In this document: positions 24,766-38,063 of the stretch, in pieces | How the letters are laid out: each line of letters starts with the position of its first letter | How positions within the stretch are numbered: position 1 is the stretch's first letter | Source: Populus alba | Lineage: Eukaryota; Streptophyta; Magnoliopsida; Malpighiales; Salicaceae | Direction of reading: 5' to 3' | Length of the DNA: 64,000 bases | NCBI RefSeq assembly: GCF_005239225.2 | Contig: NC_133301.1 | Span: 14,136,318-14,200,317 of the forward strand | Translations under genes and position numbers: made by a program | The notes under the pieces: generated by a model | Told to the model about the DNA's origin: nothing | Database searches by the model: none | The model's input: only the letters and a program-made list of their open reading frames with translations

Positions 24766-27700
24766 GGTGTTCTTCATTTTTTCTGGTGTTTGTTCCATTT
24801 TGTTTAAAGATTTTTTAGTTTTTGTTTTTTTTAGTGCTTAATCTATTTTTTTTCTTTAGTTTTGTATTTGAGTTGTTTTTTGGTAAAACCAAGATTTTTA
24901 TTTCATTTATGGTCAAACAAAAAAGTTTGGATCAATTCAGTCGGGTCAAAATTGGATCAAGAGTTTAAGACCATATTTAGTTTGCCATGTTTTTGTTAAA
25001 GACTTTTTTTTAGTTTAAAGGTGTGTTTGACAAAAAGGTTTGGATCAAGTAGTTTTATTACAAGAAAAAATAAGTTTTTTTTTAACTAAATAAAGCCTAA
25101 AAAAATAATAAAAATAAGACTTTTTTTTTCTTGCAAATGGCCAAATTATAAATTTTCCATGTATATTTTATTTTTATATAAAAAAAATTTCATTTTTATC
25201 GTGCTTTGAAAAAAAAAATTAATACAAGAATTAGTCAAATAATATTATAACTAGTTTATGATTATTCGTTAGAATTTGACCTATATTTTAAAAACACCAA
25301 AAAAATTTATTTTGTTTCTTTTAATATACGAGATTATGAACTTATATATAAATGCACTCTCGATAAAATACAAAACATATCATTTTATTTTTTTATGTTT
25401 TTGTATTAAAATGATTAGGTTTTAACATAATAAGATAATAATATTTTTATTGAGAAGGACTTTTCTTAAATTCTAAATAGACCAATGGTTAAAAAACATA
25501 ACATTACTCTATTTTACATCAGACAAATAAATAATGCATCTTACCTTAGGTAATGCATACTAGGAGAGCGTACCTTTCTTTATGAATTCAATCCCCTTAC
25601 CTAGACTCTAATACTAGTTAGTATTTTTAATGAACAAAATATTAGATGATGACTCTCATTCCCCCTCTATTACTTGATAAAAAAACAATAATTTCTTATC
25701 TTTTTTACTCATATTATTCTTGTTAATCCTGATTTAAAAGGATGATCGTCATGACGTCACACACATGTGACATAGATGATGCCTTTACTGCCAACAGACT
25801 CACTGATATATTTTCTTACCTATTGGTGAGTCCATCAAGAAATTAGTATTTTTTTTAAAGTTTTGTAGTTGTTAAATTACAAAATAATAAAAATTACAAT
25901 AAAATCAAACATTAATTATTGATTTTATTGAACTTTAAAATTTTAATAATTTTAATATTTATTACAATATTAATTTTATAAAAATAAATACATCATTATA
26001 AATTTTTTTAATTATGTTAATAAATAGTTCTTTTATTTTTTACTTCGATCTATATATCAAGGCAAATCAAACAAATAATGTGTAATTCAATCATTTCATG
26101 GTAAGAGAATATCAGAATATCCATTCAAGATCACCACAAATCAGTGATCGTTTCATGGCATGAAGATTGCCAAGGCAAACCAAATAATTTATGTACATGT
26201 CAATCAATAATTTGTTAACAGAAAGATGAGCATACACTTATAACCACAAATATTTGCTGTTATAAATATATTAATTGTATAATAAGATGGTGTCTTGCAA
26301 TTTATAAACACCAACATTTTTTGAGATAACCAAGAGTACTCCTTCTTGGATACAAACTTTTAAAAAAAATTGTGAAAAAAAAAACTTAAATTAGTTCTCC
26401 AACTACTTGTTAATTCAATATGGTGTCTAAATATAAAATTACTTCAATTGAGTCCCTCACCTATTTAGAATACCTCGAGTAGGTCATCCTACCTTGTTAT
26501 TCATAATATTTTAATAGAAAATATCAAATTTTCCGTTAAACAAAGTAATTAAAATATATATATACACATCAACTAGTGAGGGACCCAATTCTCTATGGTC
26601 AAAACTATTTTTCCACCGTGTTATTCAATTCTTATAGGCCTCCTTATCTCTTCCATGTTCAGCGTGTGTGGTCAATAGATCTCCAATACAGTACCAATGA
26701 TTTTTTTTTCCTCTTCTTTTCTCTTTTCTCCTAGAAATTTGTGTCTAGCACTGTAAATTTATAGATCAGTCCTCAAGTTATTTTTCTTTTGATTTTTTCC
26801 CTCATTTTTATTTTCAATCTTATCCTCCTTTAATTTTTTAGTCTATCAGATTTGGTTTTTATTTTTTTATTTATTTAATATAGTTTTTGAATTTGTTTTA
26901 TTTTTCAATTTCACCCTCCATTTTTTTTCCTTTCATATTTGATGCTCATTTTTTTTTTTTTTTTTTTGCTTTGGTATGTTTTTTAATTTGAGAAATTTTT
27001 TTTCCATTCATCCTTAAATGTTAAATTGGTTGAGAATTGAACTTTTTAATTAAATTCAAGTTTGTAATTTTACAGGTTGTGAATTTAGAATATTAACCCT
27101 GGTTCAAAACATTCATTGGGATTAATTATTGTGAATTAAAATAGTAAATTACTGTTTTGTCATAAAAAAAGCTTTCACACTCACCATTCTTCAATTATTG
27201 TGAGTTAGTTATTTTTTAATTCATCTCTTTTCACATCTTTTATGCAAAGTTAAATTACTATAATATCTTTAAAAGCAAACAACATTTAACTTGAGTTTAG
27301 GGTTTTTTTTTTTAATTTCACTCTTAAAGCTTGACTTTAGAGGTAATTTGATATTTTAAATAATTAAAAAACATCATTTTTTTATTTTATCCTTTGATGT
27401 TGAAATGGTTGGGAAAGACTTCTTGAGTTATTTTTTTCTGCTTTATATAGAGATACTTTGGTCTCGAACAAAAATTTGTATTAGGATTGATTCTCAAAAT
27501 TAAAAGCATATATTTTGTTATTGCATAATTAAGTAAAATTATTTAAAAAATAAATTTATTAAAATCAATTGAGTCCATAAATCGAATCGTGGAGTAACTG
27601 GAGTCATCTAATATGTTATTGTCTCAATATTTTGTTTTTTTTTTTTTATCTTAGTGTCTTTTATAAACTAAGTCATACTTTTACTTATGATCTTGCTTTT

Positions 27701-28711
27701 AAACTTATAAAATTATGGTTTAATTTAAAACTTACTATAGGATAGAGAAGTTTCAAAAGTTACCTGCTTGCTCGTGTTTATTAATGATATTTATAAAAAA
27801 CCGTCCACGCTCTTAATTTTTTTTTGTTTTTTGACTTTTAACAAAATTTGATGGCGGAGCTCAAGACAATTATCTCGAAATTAAAGACCTCATACTGAGC
27901 ACAAATCAAATTTAGTTGACCTGTCCTGTTGTGCATTATCAAGAGCCTAAAAAATAAAACAAATTAAGTTAAAAATGTGCCCTTTTATTCTCTTGCTTCA
28001 TGTCAAAGTACAGTGAAAGAATCATTCAATTTAAAACATCTTAGTTTCAAGATGAACCCTATCACCTCTCTTATCCAGTTTAAAATACACTATTCTTGCT
28101 GAATAACGAATCCATGAAAATTTTAATTTTCAGGCTGGTCCTGTCATGAGGTTTAAACCCTACTAGTCAAGAAGATAACATATCATTAAGTACCCACACA
28201 AACTTTGCATCTCCCAAGAAGATGAAAAACAGATGAACCCTTTAAATCCCCAGCCTTCTTTCTCTACAGCTAGAGTACTGGACATTAAAGTAAAATATCC
28301 CAGCAGATAGATGACAATTAATGTCTGCTGTGATCCATTGAAATATATACAAGATAACAAACACACTTGTTTTTTAGTTAAAAAAAAATAAAATTGAAGT
28401 CTAAATTTCGCCCCCCTCGTCCGCCGTGGTGTAGCAGAATTGAAGAGGGTGAGGTCACATTCACCTGATCATGATAGCTATCGAAGGGGTATGGTAATGC
28501 TGCCAAAAACCATTCCCTTCCCAACCCAAAAACCCTAACTCTCTTATTATTTTCATTTTCTCATTATTTTACTTGTTCTTTTTTCCCTTTCAAGCGAGGT
28601 CCTAGCATTTTCACCTAAATTTAGCACCACTAAAAACCTCACCCTTTTAACTTGCCTTCAATTTTATTGGCTTTAAAGTCCCTTCACTCTTTATAGTTAC
28701 ATCTCTATGCG

Positions 28712-28760
28712 TCTCTCTCTCTCTCTCTCTCTCTTCTCCATAACTTTCTATATATATGGG
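28712..28760 (+). promoter_or_regulatory. Likely YAB5 core promoter: CT tract plus TATA
   Basis: A CT microsatellite (28712-28734) is followed by a TATA-type motif, ctatatatatggg, at 28748-28760. This lies about 245 bases upstream of the YAB5 start codon, leaving a leader of about 200 bases. The position and the CT-rich patch are typical of plant Pol II promoters. The transcription start is inferred. Confidence 0.45.
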
Positions 28761-29003
28761 CCATAGAGTTTTACTGTTGTGATACAACAGCCAGTATCAA
28801 AGCAAAGAAGTTGTGAGAGAGAATCATAAAAGCCTTTTGCTTTCTGCTTTGTGTTTCTTTGCAATTTGCAGGCGCTATAGCTTACCTTGTTCTCTTTTAT
28901 CTTCTTCTTGTTTGTTCTCCTCCTCCTCCTCCTCCTTCTTGACCTAAGGACCAGCTTGTACTCTCTTGACTGTCAACTAATTAATTTCCTTAAAAAACTC
29001 ATC

Positions 29004-29438
29004 ATGTCAAGCTGCGTCGATGTGGTGGCTTATGAGCAGCTCTGCTACATCCCTTGCAACTTTTGCAATATAGTTCTTGCGGTACTATATATCTGCATGA
29101 TTTCTTCTTTAATGGGATCTGCTTTCTCTTTTCATCAGTTCTGATTTAGGCCACTTATCTATCTATATATATATATATATATTTTGCTTTGTTTTGTTTG
29201 GTTCTGTTTATTTTCTTGTGTGTGTGTGTGTACACAAGAAAGAAACATTTTAGGTCATGATAAAAGCTGGTCTGGGTGATCAGGCTCGTTCTCGTGCTAA
29301 TTCTTTCTCTGAATTTTTCTTTCTGGTGTTTCTTGATTTTAATTTGATATAGTCAAGTCTCCATCGTTGGACATTTCTTTTTCTTCTTCTTTTGCAGTCA
29401 AAGAAGAGTCAGACCTGAAGGTCCTATAGTGCTGCAAC

Positions 29439-29477
<39 letters not shown>

Positions 29478-32422
29478 TTATTGGCTATATTTTGTGCTAT
29501 CTTCTTGAATAAAAGGCTTATCTAACGTCAAAATAAGCCATTTTCTGATAAACCTGATGAAGACAACCCCTTCACCACTTGATCCCCCCCCCCCCCCTCC
29601 TTCTGTGGTCAGCCAGTAACCTTTCCTTTACTAAAATTACTGCACCACAAAAGTGCTGCACAATTCCAACCTTACTTTGTCATAGGGAAGCAAGAAAATG
29701 GAGATCTCATGGCCAACCTATCTTCTTTAACACACCACCCAACAGGAGGGAAATGAAGAAATTAACCCCACTAAGCTCTACTGATTCTAGTGCTTGCTTT
29801 CCGTACATCTTCCTCTTCTGTTTTTTTCAAGAAAAATTTGCAAACCCTCAATTCTATGCAGAAGAGCCGTATTGTAATTATATCCAGAACTTTTCTGCTT
29901 CGGTTTTTCCCTTGTTATCCTTGCACTCTTTATATTTCAAAGCATGGATCAAGAAAGAATTGAAGGAATCCCTTTATTTTAGACAGTTTATTATTGTTTT
30001 CATTGTACCCTTAATTCTTGCTGCTACTAATCTTTAAGCTTTGATGTATAATTGTCAATAATCAATGTCTGCTAACACAGAAAGCATGGAATTTGTTATA
30101 TATAGTGACTACTAACTATACCATTCTATGGAGATTCCTTCCAAGAAAAAAGAACAAACATTCTAAGGAGATCAGTTGAGTAATAATGGTGTTGTGTTGC
30201 AGGTCAGTGTTCCATGCAGCAACTTGCTTGACATTGTCACCGTCCGATGTGGGCACTGCACCAATCTATGGTCTGTGAACATGGCAGCTGCCTTTCAGTC
30301 ACTGTCATGGCAAGATCATGTTCAGGTGATATTACAATAACTATATTTTGTAGATTATTTTTAGGGGGTTGCTACATATCCTCTAAAATCTAGGGTTTCT
30401 GAGCCTTTTTCCTCCGTTTTAGGGAATCAAAAGAGTCATCAGGATCCGAATTTTAACATAGATCGATGGAGTCTTTCGAAGCATTTCTGATTTCTCTTTA
30501 GGACCAACTATTTTTAATAGTTCTGTAGATATACCCTAGCAGCCGCCATAACCCAACCTATTTTTCTTGCTTTTTGTGGCTACAATAGCTGAATTTGGCG
30601 GCCACAACAGCTGCATTAGGGTCTAGACTCTAGAGATCACGAGGTTTTTTCTTTTTCTTAATATCACTAGGTTATATGCCAACTTTGATTTGATTACACA
30701 TTCGTTGTTAGGGTTCGTGTCTCAGTGCCATCCTTTTCTTACAGCCCTTTTTCCAAGGTCTGTCAATTTGGGTTTTTTGTGCTTTATTTTTCATGCGCAG
30801 AAAAAATAAATAGACAATTCTAACAGATCAAGTCACTTCAATTCCATCTCTGATGCAAACATCACTTCAACCCTTTCTTTTAATTATTTGATTAATTTCC
30901 TAATTACTCTTAGTAATTAAACACACTAAATGATAATATATTTGTTGTTCTTCATATTTTTCTTCTGATGGGCAGGCATCAAACCACATCTCACATGATT
31001 ACAGAATTGACATGGGTTCCTCCTCAAAATTCAACAACAAGATCTCAACGAGAACCCCAGCTACCAACATTGTTACTCAAGAAAGGGTTGTTAACCGCCG
31101 TAAGATCGATCTCCATTGATCTTGGATTATCAAATAATTAATTCATGTTCACGTTCATATTCTCTTGTTACCATTTTTTTATTTTCTATCTAAATATAGC
31201 CACTCATGATGTTTTATTTTAAATTTGTTTTTATTAGTCATGTTGTACAAAATTCATGTGCTGTTATTTTCCATTTTCAGCTCCCGAGAAGAGGCAGCGA
31301 GTACCTTCTGCATATAATCAGTTCATAAAGTACTGTATTGTTCAGTCACTCTTGAATTTTCCTTATCTTTCCCGTGGTGACACAGTTTTTTGAATGTTCT
31401 TATTTTAAGTACAATATTTATAAAAAATAAGATCTGATTTATTCTTTAATAAAAATAATTTCTTTTGCAGAGAGGAGATTCAGAGGATCAAGGCCAATAA
31501 TCCTGAGATCAGTCACAGAGAAGCTTTCAGTACTGCTGCCAAGAATGTAAGTGGACAAGAACATCATTGCAAAGCTGATCATATAACTTTTGCTCAGCTT
31601 CAAAAATATATTATATATTTTCTTTTTGTGGGTATTAATCATTTGTGTATCTTGTTTGACTAGTGGGCACATTTCCCTCATATTCAATTTGGATTGATGT
31701 TGGAGACCAACAACCAAGCTAAGCTGGATGATGTAAGTACTTGACAACTTACCCTAGATTAAACGTAAATCATATTGTTAATTTTATCTCTCATTTCTTT
31801 TTATTCCTAGAAAATAAACTTAATTGCTTAGTATTTTGAAAAAATCCTTCAAGAATCCATGTTGTTTATATATTAATTGATTTTTTTAATAAACAATGCT
31901 TTTTGAAAGCATGGAATCAGCTCCTTAATTTTGAATTTTGGAAGTTGTATTCTTAGTGAAGCTCCATTTATCACAAAATTATGTGGGATTGGCGCATGAA
32001 ATTAATCTTCTATAATCGACTAGGACTCGTGAAATTTTCTACATAAAATTACTCCAACCGATACATAGGTATGCTAATATTTGATTTTGAGCTGTCGAGC
32101 TTGATGATTTTTGTTAATTAATTTGGTTTATTAGCAACTCTACCTTGAGTCGAGCTCTCTAATTACCACTTAATCATGCACATTAACCCTATATCATAGA
32201 ATCATTGTAACACCAGGAAGAACCCAAATTGCCGATGCCAGCAAGTATCATATCTCTTAAAAACACATATGAGCACGTAATTATATCTCAGGTTGTCGGG
32301 AATTTGATGGATTGCTGTTCTTGTTTATTATTCACTGGTGATTACTTAATTTTGTACTCGTTCACTTTGCACAGGGAAGTGATAAGCATCTAATGTCAAG
32401 GTCAGCACTACTGAACAACTGA
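29004..32422 (+). CDS. YAB5: YABBY transcription factor, YAB5 type
   Basis: Seven exons join in frame: 29004-29081, 30203-30325, 30976-31099, 31281-31329, 31471-31546, 31664-31732 and 32375-32422, giving 188 aa. All introns are GT-AG. The C2C2 zinc finger has CNFC (C18, C21) and CGHC (C42, C45). The HMG-like YABBY domain spans about 109-160 ([50 protein letters not shown]). The N-terminal [17 protein letters not shown] and the linker ending TQERVVNR place it with YAB5 (At2g26580) rather than FIL, INO or CRC. YABBY proteins are nuclear and set abaxial identity and lamina growth in leaves and leaf-like organs. The C-terminal extension after LDD is slightly longer than in Arabidopsis YAB5. Start choice: this ATG gives the conserved N-terminus in the first coding exon. 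Introns 1 and 2 are large and carry microsatellites. Confidence 0.95.
29164..29231 (+). repeat. TA and GT microsatellites in YAB5 intron 1
   Basis: A TA run (29164-29182) and a GT run (about 29217-29231) lie just after exon 1. They are intronic and likely length-variable. Confidence 0.85.
29444..29474 (+). repeat. (GA)n microsatellite in YAB5 intron 1
   Basis: About 15 GA units. This is the purine counterpart of the CT tract in the promoter. Confidence 0.9.
29584..29597 (+). repeat. Run of 14 C in YAB5 intron 1
   Basis: Fourteen consecutive C residues, unusual in this AT-rich setting. An assembly or sequencing length error is possible here. Confidence 0.85.
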
Positions 32423-34199
32423 TGAATATGGTTTTGACATTTCAGACCACCTTCAAGAAATTCCATGATCTTTGAAGTACATCCTTGACTTCAATGTGTT
32501 GTAATCAAGGATATATAATAGTCTATGTTTTCTACAATATTGTATCTGTCCCCGACTGTTTAGCAGATGTGATTGCTTACTTGACTTGATGTAAGCTATT
32601 TACATTCGTCATCTATATGAATATTCCTCCACCTTCGTGATGAGTGATGCGGATTGCATTGTTTGGGATATATTTCTTTAAATTATTAAACTTATATAAT
32701 TCATGTTTCAAGAAGAGGATGTAAATTTACTTTAAAATTATTTTAGAGATAGATTTATTTATATGTTTTTATCTCCGTTGCAGACACGAGAAAGTACGGT
32801 TCTAGAAATTTTTTTAGTGGGAATTAATGTCATCATGAATACTATAATTAAAAATTTGAAGAAAGATCAGAAAGAAGGCCAAATGTCTATTTGTGAAAAG
32901 GAAATTTATTATAAAGAGCAGAAACAGACTAATATTTAATCTTAGTATGCTAAATATGGCTCCACAATATTCTAAACATTAAAAAGAAGAAGAAGAAGAA
33001 GAAAGGTGTGATAAGAGAATATTTTTATATTGATTAGATTTTATTTACCAAATCAAACTTCATGCTGCATAATTTGAATTATTAAAATCAGATTTGGCTG
33101 GATAAACTCAATTTAAAAGTAACATAATCCGTCATGATTATGAAATCTAAATTATTAATTTTGAAATCAATTATTCATAATTTTATGAAAAAAGTAATTG
33201 ATAAATCTAAAAAATTTCAGCCACACCCACTAACTTATATATATGACTGTAATTTGATATTTGAGTTTTAATTTCTATCTAAGAAATTAAGTCCTATAAC
33301 TTATAGCCTATTCTCCACTTGACACAAACACATATATCACTTCCATGCGAGGACGTTTTCCCCCTCGAATCCTAATATCCATTTCATTATTCAAGAATTT
33401 GAAGATGAAATCTTATGGTGAAAACATAAGATCTTAATTGTTGGATCATCCTCAGAGAGAGCGTACGTTTTTTTCAATTGGTTGCAGGGTTAAATACTGG
33501 AACAATAGTTTATAGCGACAAACTCTATGTTCCCGTCACTGTGATCATGTTTGAAGACTTTTGGCAACAGAAGTTCTTAACTTCGTCACCAAATGTCACT
33601 TTGAAATTCCTGGCTACATAATTTTTTTTTTTTATTTCGTCCTAGAATATGGTAGATTCATGTATGGATAGGTATATAGTAGGAGATCCCTAGCTAATAC
33701 ATTACAATCTATATATTTCTTTCTTACAAACAAGGATTTTGGCAGAAATCTCCACTGATCATGATCTGTTGATCGTTACATGCTTTGTAGTAAGGTGAGC
33801 TCCTACTTAGCCATTTATCAATGTATATAAACAACACTTTAGAATGAGTGTTTTACTAGAATTTATGACAGCATGTGATTGATGATATATTAATTAGTTA
33901 ATAAATTATATATTTATTATTGTCACTAATTTTATATTTGAGTCAAATATCGATCACTCAAGAAAAGAGATTTTTCGTAAATACACCCATGATTCAATGT
34001 CATTAACATTTCTAAAACCGGATTAAAAAACAAATAATCATTTAATCTCGATATGCAAAACATTTCGTATCGCAGTTCCCTTTACTTGGGAGATGCTAAA
34101 AAAGAAAAAGAAAAAAGGTTATCATGGCTTTGTATAACAATCCAGCTCTATTAATTTCTATACATGATAGTATTTGAGATTGAAATGTATGAAAAAAGC

Positions 34200-34375
34200 T
34201 GTTTTCTTTCTCTTTCAAAAGAAGAAATTTAAGAAAAGAGTTTGTGTGTCCACCACTCATCATAATCCATGACCTCTTTGAAAAGGAGGAATTTCTGGAC
34301 CACCATTTTGGCTCCTGCAATGGCATTCCATGTATCTCCATGCCCACAGAATCCTCCATAAAAGCATTAAAGGTA
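34200..34375 (-). other. Possible gene remnant with two open minus-strand frames
   Basis: On the minus strand one frame reads MEDSVGMEIHGMPLQ and continues to WIMMSGGHTNSF. The overlapping frame reads FYGGFCGHGDTWNAIAGAK and then KEVMDYDEWWTHKLFS before a stop. The second frame has a protein-like composition, but a stop lies just upstream and no splice acceptor is evident. I do not recognise a family. Confidence 0.2.
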
Positions 34376-35284
34376 GAGCAAACACTTTTGCAGTTGTTTC
34401 AACCTTTTATTTCATTGAACTCTTGACTAAAGTGCCTATATGGTCAAAGTTTTCTGTTTCTATCACAGGATTCTCTCGTGGAAATTTGAAAAAAAAAGAA
34501 AAGAAAAGAAAAGAAAAGAAGATATATATATATATATCTTCAAACAAAAAAGAGAAGGGATTTTGGAATTTAAATTTTATATTGTATAATATTGGAGAAA
34601 AGGAGAGAAATTTATATATTACTTTCTCGTTTGTCAATTAATTGCTACATGTACCCAATGATTTTTGGATATTTTGGGGCATCATGAGTTATAAGAAAAT
34701 GGAATAAAAATGTTAATTACTTATTGGTATTTTCAATTGATTGGTAGTAACATTGGAAGGGTTAGTGTTGATGTAGATAATTTTACAGTAGATCGAGTAA
34801 TTAAGTATGAATAGTTATTTCCTGTGTTCACTTTGAAGAGAGAGGTAAATAAATGATTAAAAAAAAATCAAATTTGAGACCCCAAAAAATAATAAGAATA
34901 TTTCTATATAAATTGAAAAATAATTTTTGGAAAAATAAATTAAGTATGAATAGTTAATAAAATGTAAGAATTTAGAGAACAATAAGGGTTGAATATTTTG
35001 ATTAAGTTAAGTGTATTTTCTTCTTCAATTAAATGGAGACTGACAATGTTCAACACTAACCATTGACTAAATTTAATTTCATCATTAATTCTTTTAAATA
35101 TTAGTTACTGCACATTGAATTTTTTTAATTTGGACTTAGAGCGGTATGGTATTTTTTATTCATCCATTTTAAATATCCTCTCCATTAAATCTTAAGTCTC
35201 AAGAAAATCATCCAGATTTAAATTATGTATTCAAAAAAAAATTATAAAATTGAAATCATAATACAAATATTGTTTTTGAGTTAA

Positions 35285-35450
35285 TGGGTCCATTCTAAAA
35301 CAATATTGTAAGGTTAATCCAAGTTAATTTAAATATTTTTTTATTTTTTTTATTTTTTAACATTAGATTAATTTAAAAATTATCTTTTATAATTTATTTT
35401 GATTTGTTTTTTATAAAGTAATCACGGTTTCGTAACTTGAGTTGTAAATT
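35285..35450 (+). repeat. Single unit related to the approximately 150-bp repeat
   Basis: Blocks aaggttaatccaagttaatt, a T-rich run, aacattagattaattt, ataatttattttgattt and aatcacggtttcgtaacttg follow the same order as the array at 13570-14160. Confidence 0.45.
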
Positions 35451-37345
35451 TGAATATTTTTAAAAAAAATATCATAGATATACTTTATATATTGAGTATA
35501 AAATTTATAAAAATATATTAAAAAAACACGTTATCAATTTTCTTTTTATATCTCTCTTTATCCCTTCCTTCATTTAAAACCACAATTTGCAGTTTACCTT
35601 TTTCTCTTTGTAAGTGAATCAAAGAGAAGAAAGAAGAGCGTAGGAGGCCAAGTAAGGAAGAACAAATCTGTACGTAGAAAGAAGGGCTCTTCAGCTTGGG
35701 CTTATATACGTTCCACCTCATCTCTTTTTGCAGGTGATAAGGACAGGAGAGAGCAGAGGGGGAGGCGAGATCAAGAAAGAAAAAAAAATAAAAAAGTAAA
35801 GATAGGGCTTTTCATCTGCCACAAAAAAGAGTTTCACCTACCTCTCTTTCCACCCGATGATGGAGAGGCGGTTGATCAAAACCTTGATTTCATGTATATC
35901 CCAGCATCATCTGATTCAACAAGTCTCAGATTTTGGTGGAGGGGGTCTGTTTTTTTAATTGGAGTTTTGGAACTGGAGACAAAAAATATGTAGCAAGATC
36001 AAAGAAGAAAAAAAGGGTTAGATTACTACTATTTTTGAATTTATTTTGGAAGTAGATCTTAACAATCTGATTCAGAATCTTGTCCGTTTGTTTTCCAGGA
36101 ATCTTTCGCCCCTTCCAGTCACTAAGTGTGATGGCAAAGGAAACCAAACATAACTTGCTCTGGGATTTGACAGAACTTATGCAAGCTAGCACATTTTGCT
36201 CCATTAAACTCTGTTTTTTCTTTTTATTTTCTTGCCTTAATTTTCACTGCCAAGAATAGTTCCCCCATTGCCATTATATTTTAGTTCTCTGATTGCACCT
36301 TTTCGTTGTCATCTTCCTACAAGATTGATCGGCTGTGTTTTTAGTAATTCTTTGGCTTTATGCCTTCCAATTCTTCACTTTGAGAGGCACCCTTTATCTT
36401 CTTCTCCTACTATAATTTAATGTCTTAAAATGCTCAAACGCGCTATCTTTATCTCCAATAATCCAAGGCGGAGGCATGTCAAAGACTTGAGTGTATTATA
36501 GCTCAAGTTAAGATTTTATCAATATTTTTTAATTATTTTTATGTAAAAAAAAATTATGTTTCTTGATTGAGTTATTAAAAAATTCTGAAAATTTACGTGA
36601 AGCCTTCTAATATGATGTTTTAATTTTAGTTAAAATTTCAGAATTTTTTGAGAAATTCAGAATTTAATGAAAAATCACAATTTGACCAGTTTTACGTTAT
36701 TGGACGTAATTTTCAATCCGACCATCAGATTGAGTTGAAATTTTATTAGGAATCTTATAACATATTGAATAAAATCTGGTTGAAATTTTAAGATGAACGG
36801 AGCTAGTAGTGCTAATAAAAAAAATCATCAAATAAAAGCAAAATGACTCATTAAGGATAAAATGGTTATTTACCATTAAAAAATAAAACAAATCAGTTCT
36901 TCCTTACGTGAGAGAAAAGTAAGGGAAAAACATTAAAAAATCCAAGGAAAAAAAATAAAAACAAAAGGTGAGAGAATAATCCTATAAACTTATAAAGTCC
37001 AATTTATAAAACACTAATCTAAGGAAGAATCACGTGAAGGAAGGAGGAATTGAGAGAAGAAAAAAAATTAATTACTTTGTTTTATAATTAACATGAAATT
37101 GTTATTTTATTCTGATTGAAGGGTTGTTACAATATCGATTCAAATTCGATTATAGATGAATTATATTCCACAAAACATCAAAGAATGTAACTTTAATAGT
37201 AGGTTTATTTTTACTTTCATTTTAATTTTATATACTTTTAAATTTATTTTTTAGTATTTTAAATAGTATATTTGAATTAAAACTTTATTATTAACTTTAA
37301 AAATTAATATACATGAGTAGGAAAAATTCTTGGCTATGTCTCCAT

Positions 37346-37748
37346 TAGAGATGAGCAAAAAAACCGAGAAACCGAGAAAAAAATAGCCGAAAAAACCGAA
37401 TCGAGAAAAAAAACTGATTAAACCGATTAAAATTTTGAAAAAACCGACCGGTTCGGTTCAGTATCGGTTTTGGGCTTATAAAATCAAACCGAACCGAACC
37501 GGAAAAAATGAGCCAAAACCGAAAAAACCGAGCCAAAACCGAAAAAAACCAAATCAAACCGGTTTTTTCCCTAAAAAACTGACCGAACCGAAACCGACCG
37601 ATTCAAACCGGTTTTTTCCCTAAACAAACCAAATCAAAACTGACCGATTTGAACTGGTTTCAGTTCGGTTTCAGTTTCTTTTAAAAAAAAAATTAATTTA
37701 GTTATTTTTTTAATAAAAATCCAACCAAATCAAATTTACTCACCCCTA
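37346..37748 (+). mobile_element. hAT-like MITE built of CCGAACC/GGTTCGG motifs
   Basis: The 403-bp element starts tagagatgagcaaaa and ends actcaccccta, which are imperfect terminal inverted repeats of the TAGGGGTGAGCA type. The flanks gtctccat (37338-37345) and atctccat (37749-37756) form an 8-bp target duplication with one mismatch. An 8-bp duplication and this type of end fit the hAT superfamily. The interior is composed of repeated aaaccga, ccgaacc and ggttcggtt words, so the strands can pair extensively. No transposase is encoded. Open frames inside are only translations of the repeat. Confidence 0.75.
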
Positions 37749-38063
37749 ATCTCCATGTATCCATGTCCCTGCATTTTTCCTTGAACTCGTGAACTTCTCA
37801 AGTGGGCTGGGGAACGAAAGCATTTCATTTAAAGTTAATAAATGAAATAGCTGGGAGATGGGGACGCAGCAGAGGGCGGGCACGTCAGCAGCAGTGGTGA
37901 AACTAAGCAGGGATAAAAGGGAAAGAAAGATGGGAGAAGGAAGAGAAGTGATAAGAAGAAAGGATATAGGTAAGGAGTAATGATTGATTCTCATCGGGAT
38001 CAGCAAGTGGATTGTAGTCGATTACAAGCTGGCACATATAGTGTTGTTGTTGTTTTCTGGCAC

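Larger units (their letters stand above)
19986..28700. other. Long gene-free AT-rich region upstream of YAB5
   Basis: Apart from the repeats listed separately, I see no supported gene. Open frames at 20306-20566, 22262-22447, 22863-23156 and 23796-24029 lack recognisable domains. Two patches of more balanced composition (about 20990-21330 and 22860-23090) have no identifiable product. The last few hundred bases belong to the YAB5 promoter. Confidence 0.45.
32423..37345. other. Intergenic region downstream of YAB5
   Basis: No supported gene. The YAB5 3' untranslated region occupies the first few hundred bases. The stretch 35600-36250 is less AT-rich and has a TATA-like motif (gcttatatacg, about 35700) followed by purine-rich leader-like sequence. 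It could be a non-coding transcript or a decayed gene, but I found no product. A perfect palindrome with a TA core (gaagatatat...atatcttc) lies at about 34518-34541, next to an (AAAAG)n run. Confidence 0.4.

Noticed and set aside
29579..30037. 152-codon frame in YAB5 intron 1
   Set aside because: It starts in the poly-C run, lies wholly between confirmed splice sites and has no domain.
31439..31747. 102-codon minus-strand frame across YAB5 exons 5-6
   Set aside because: It is opposite well-supported YABBY exons and has no independent evidence.
35728..35750. Possible miR156-like site (gacaggagagag)
   Set aside because: The match to miR156 is partial and no complementary star arm is present nearby.
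37345..37623. Open frames in both directions within the CCGAACC element
   Set aside because: They are translations of the repeated words (NRTG, KPNQ, FSVRF types) of the hAT-like MITE and do not encode a real protein.
37346..37748. CRISPR-like or satellite array
   Set aside because: The repeats are irregular, have no spacers, and sit between terminal inverted repeats with a target duplication, so this is a MITE.
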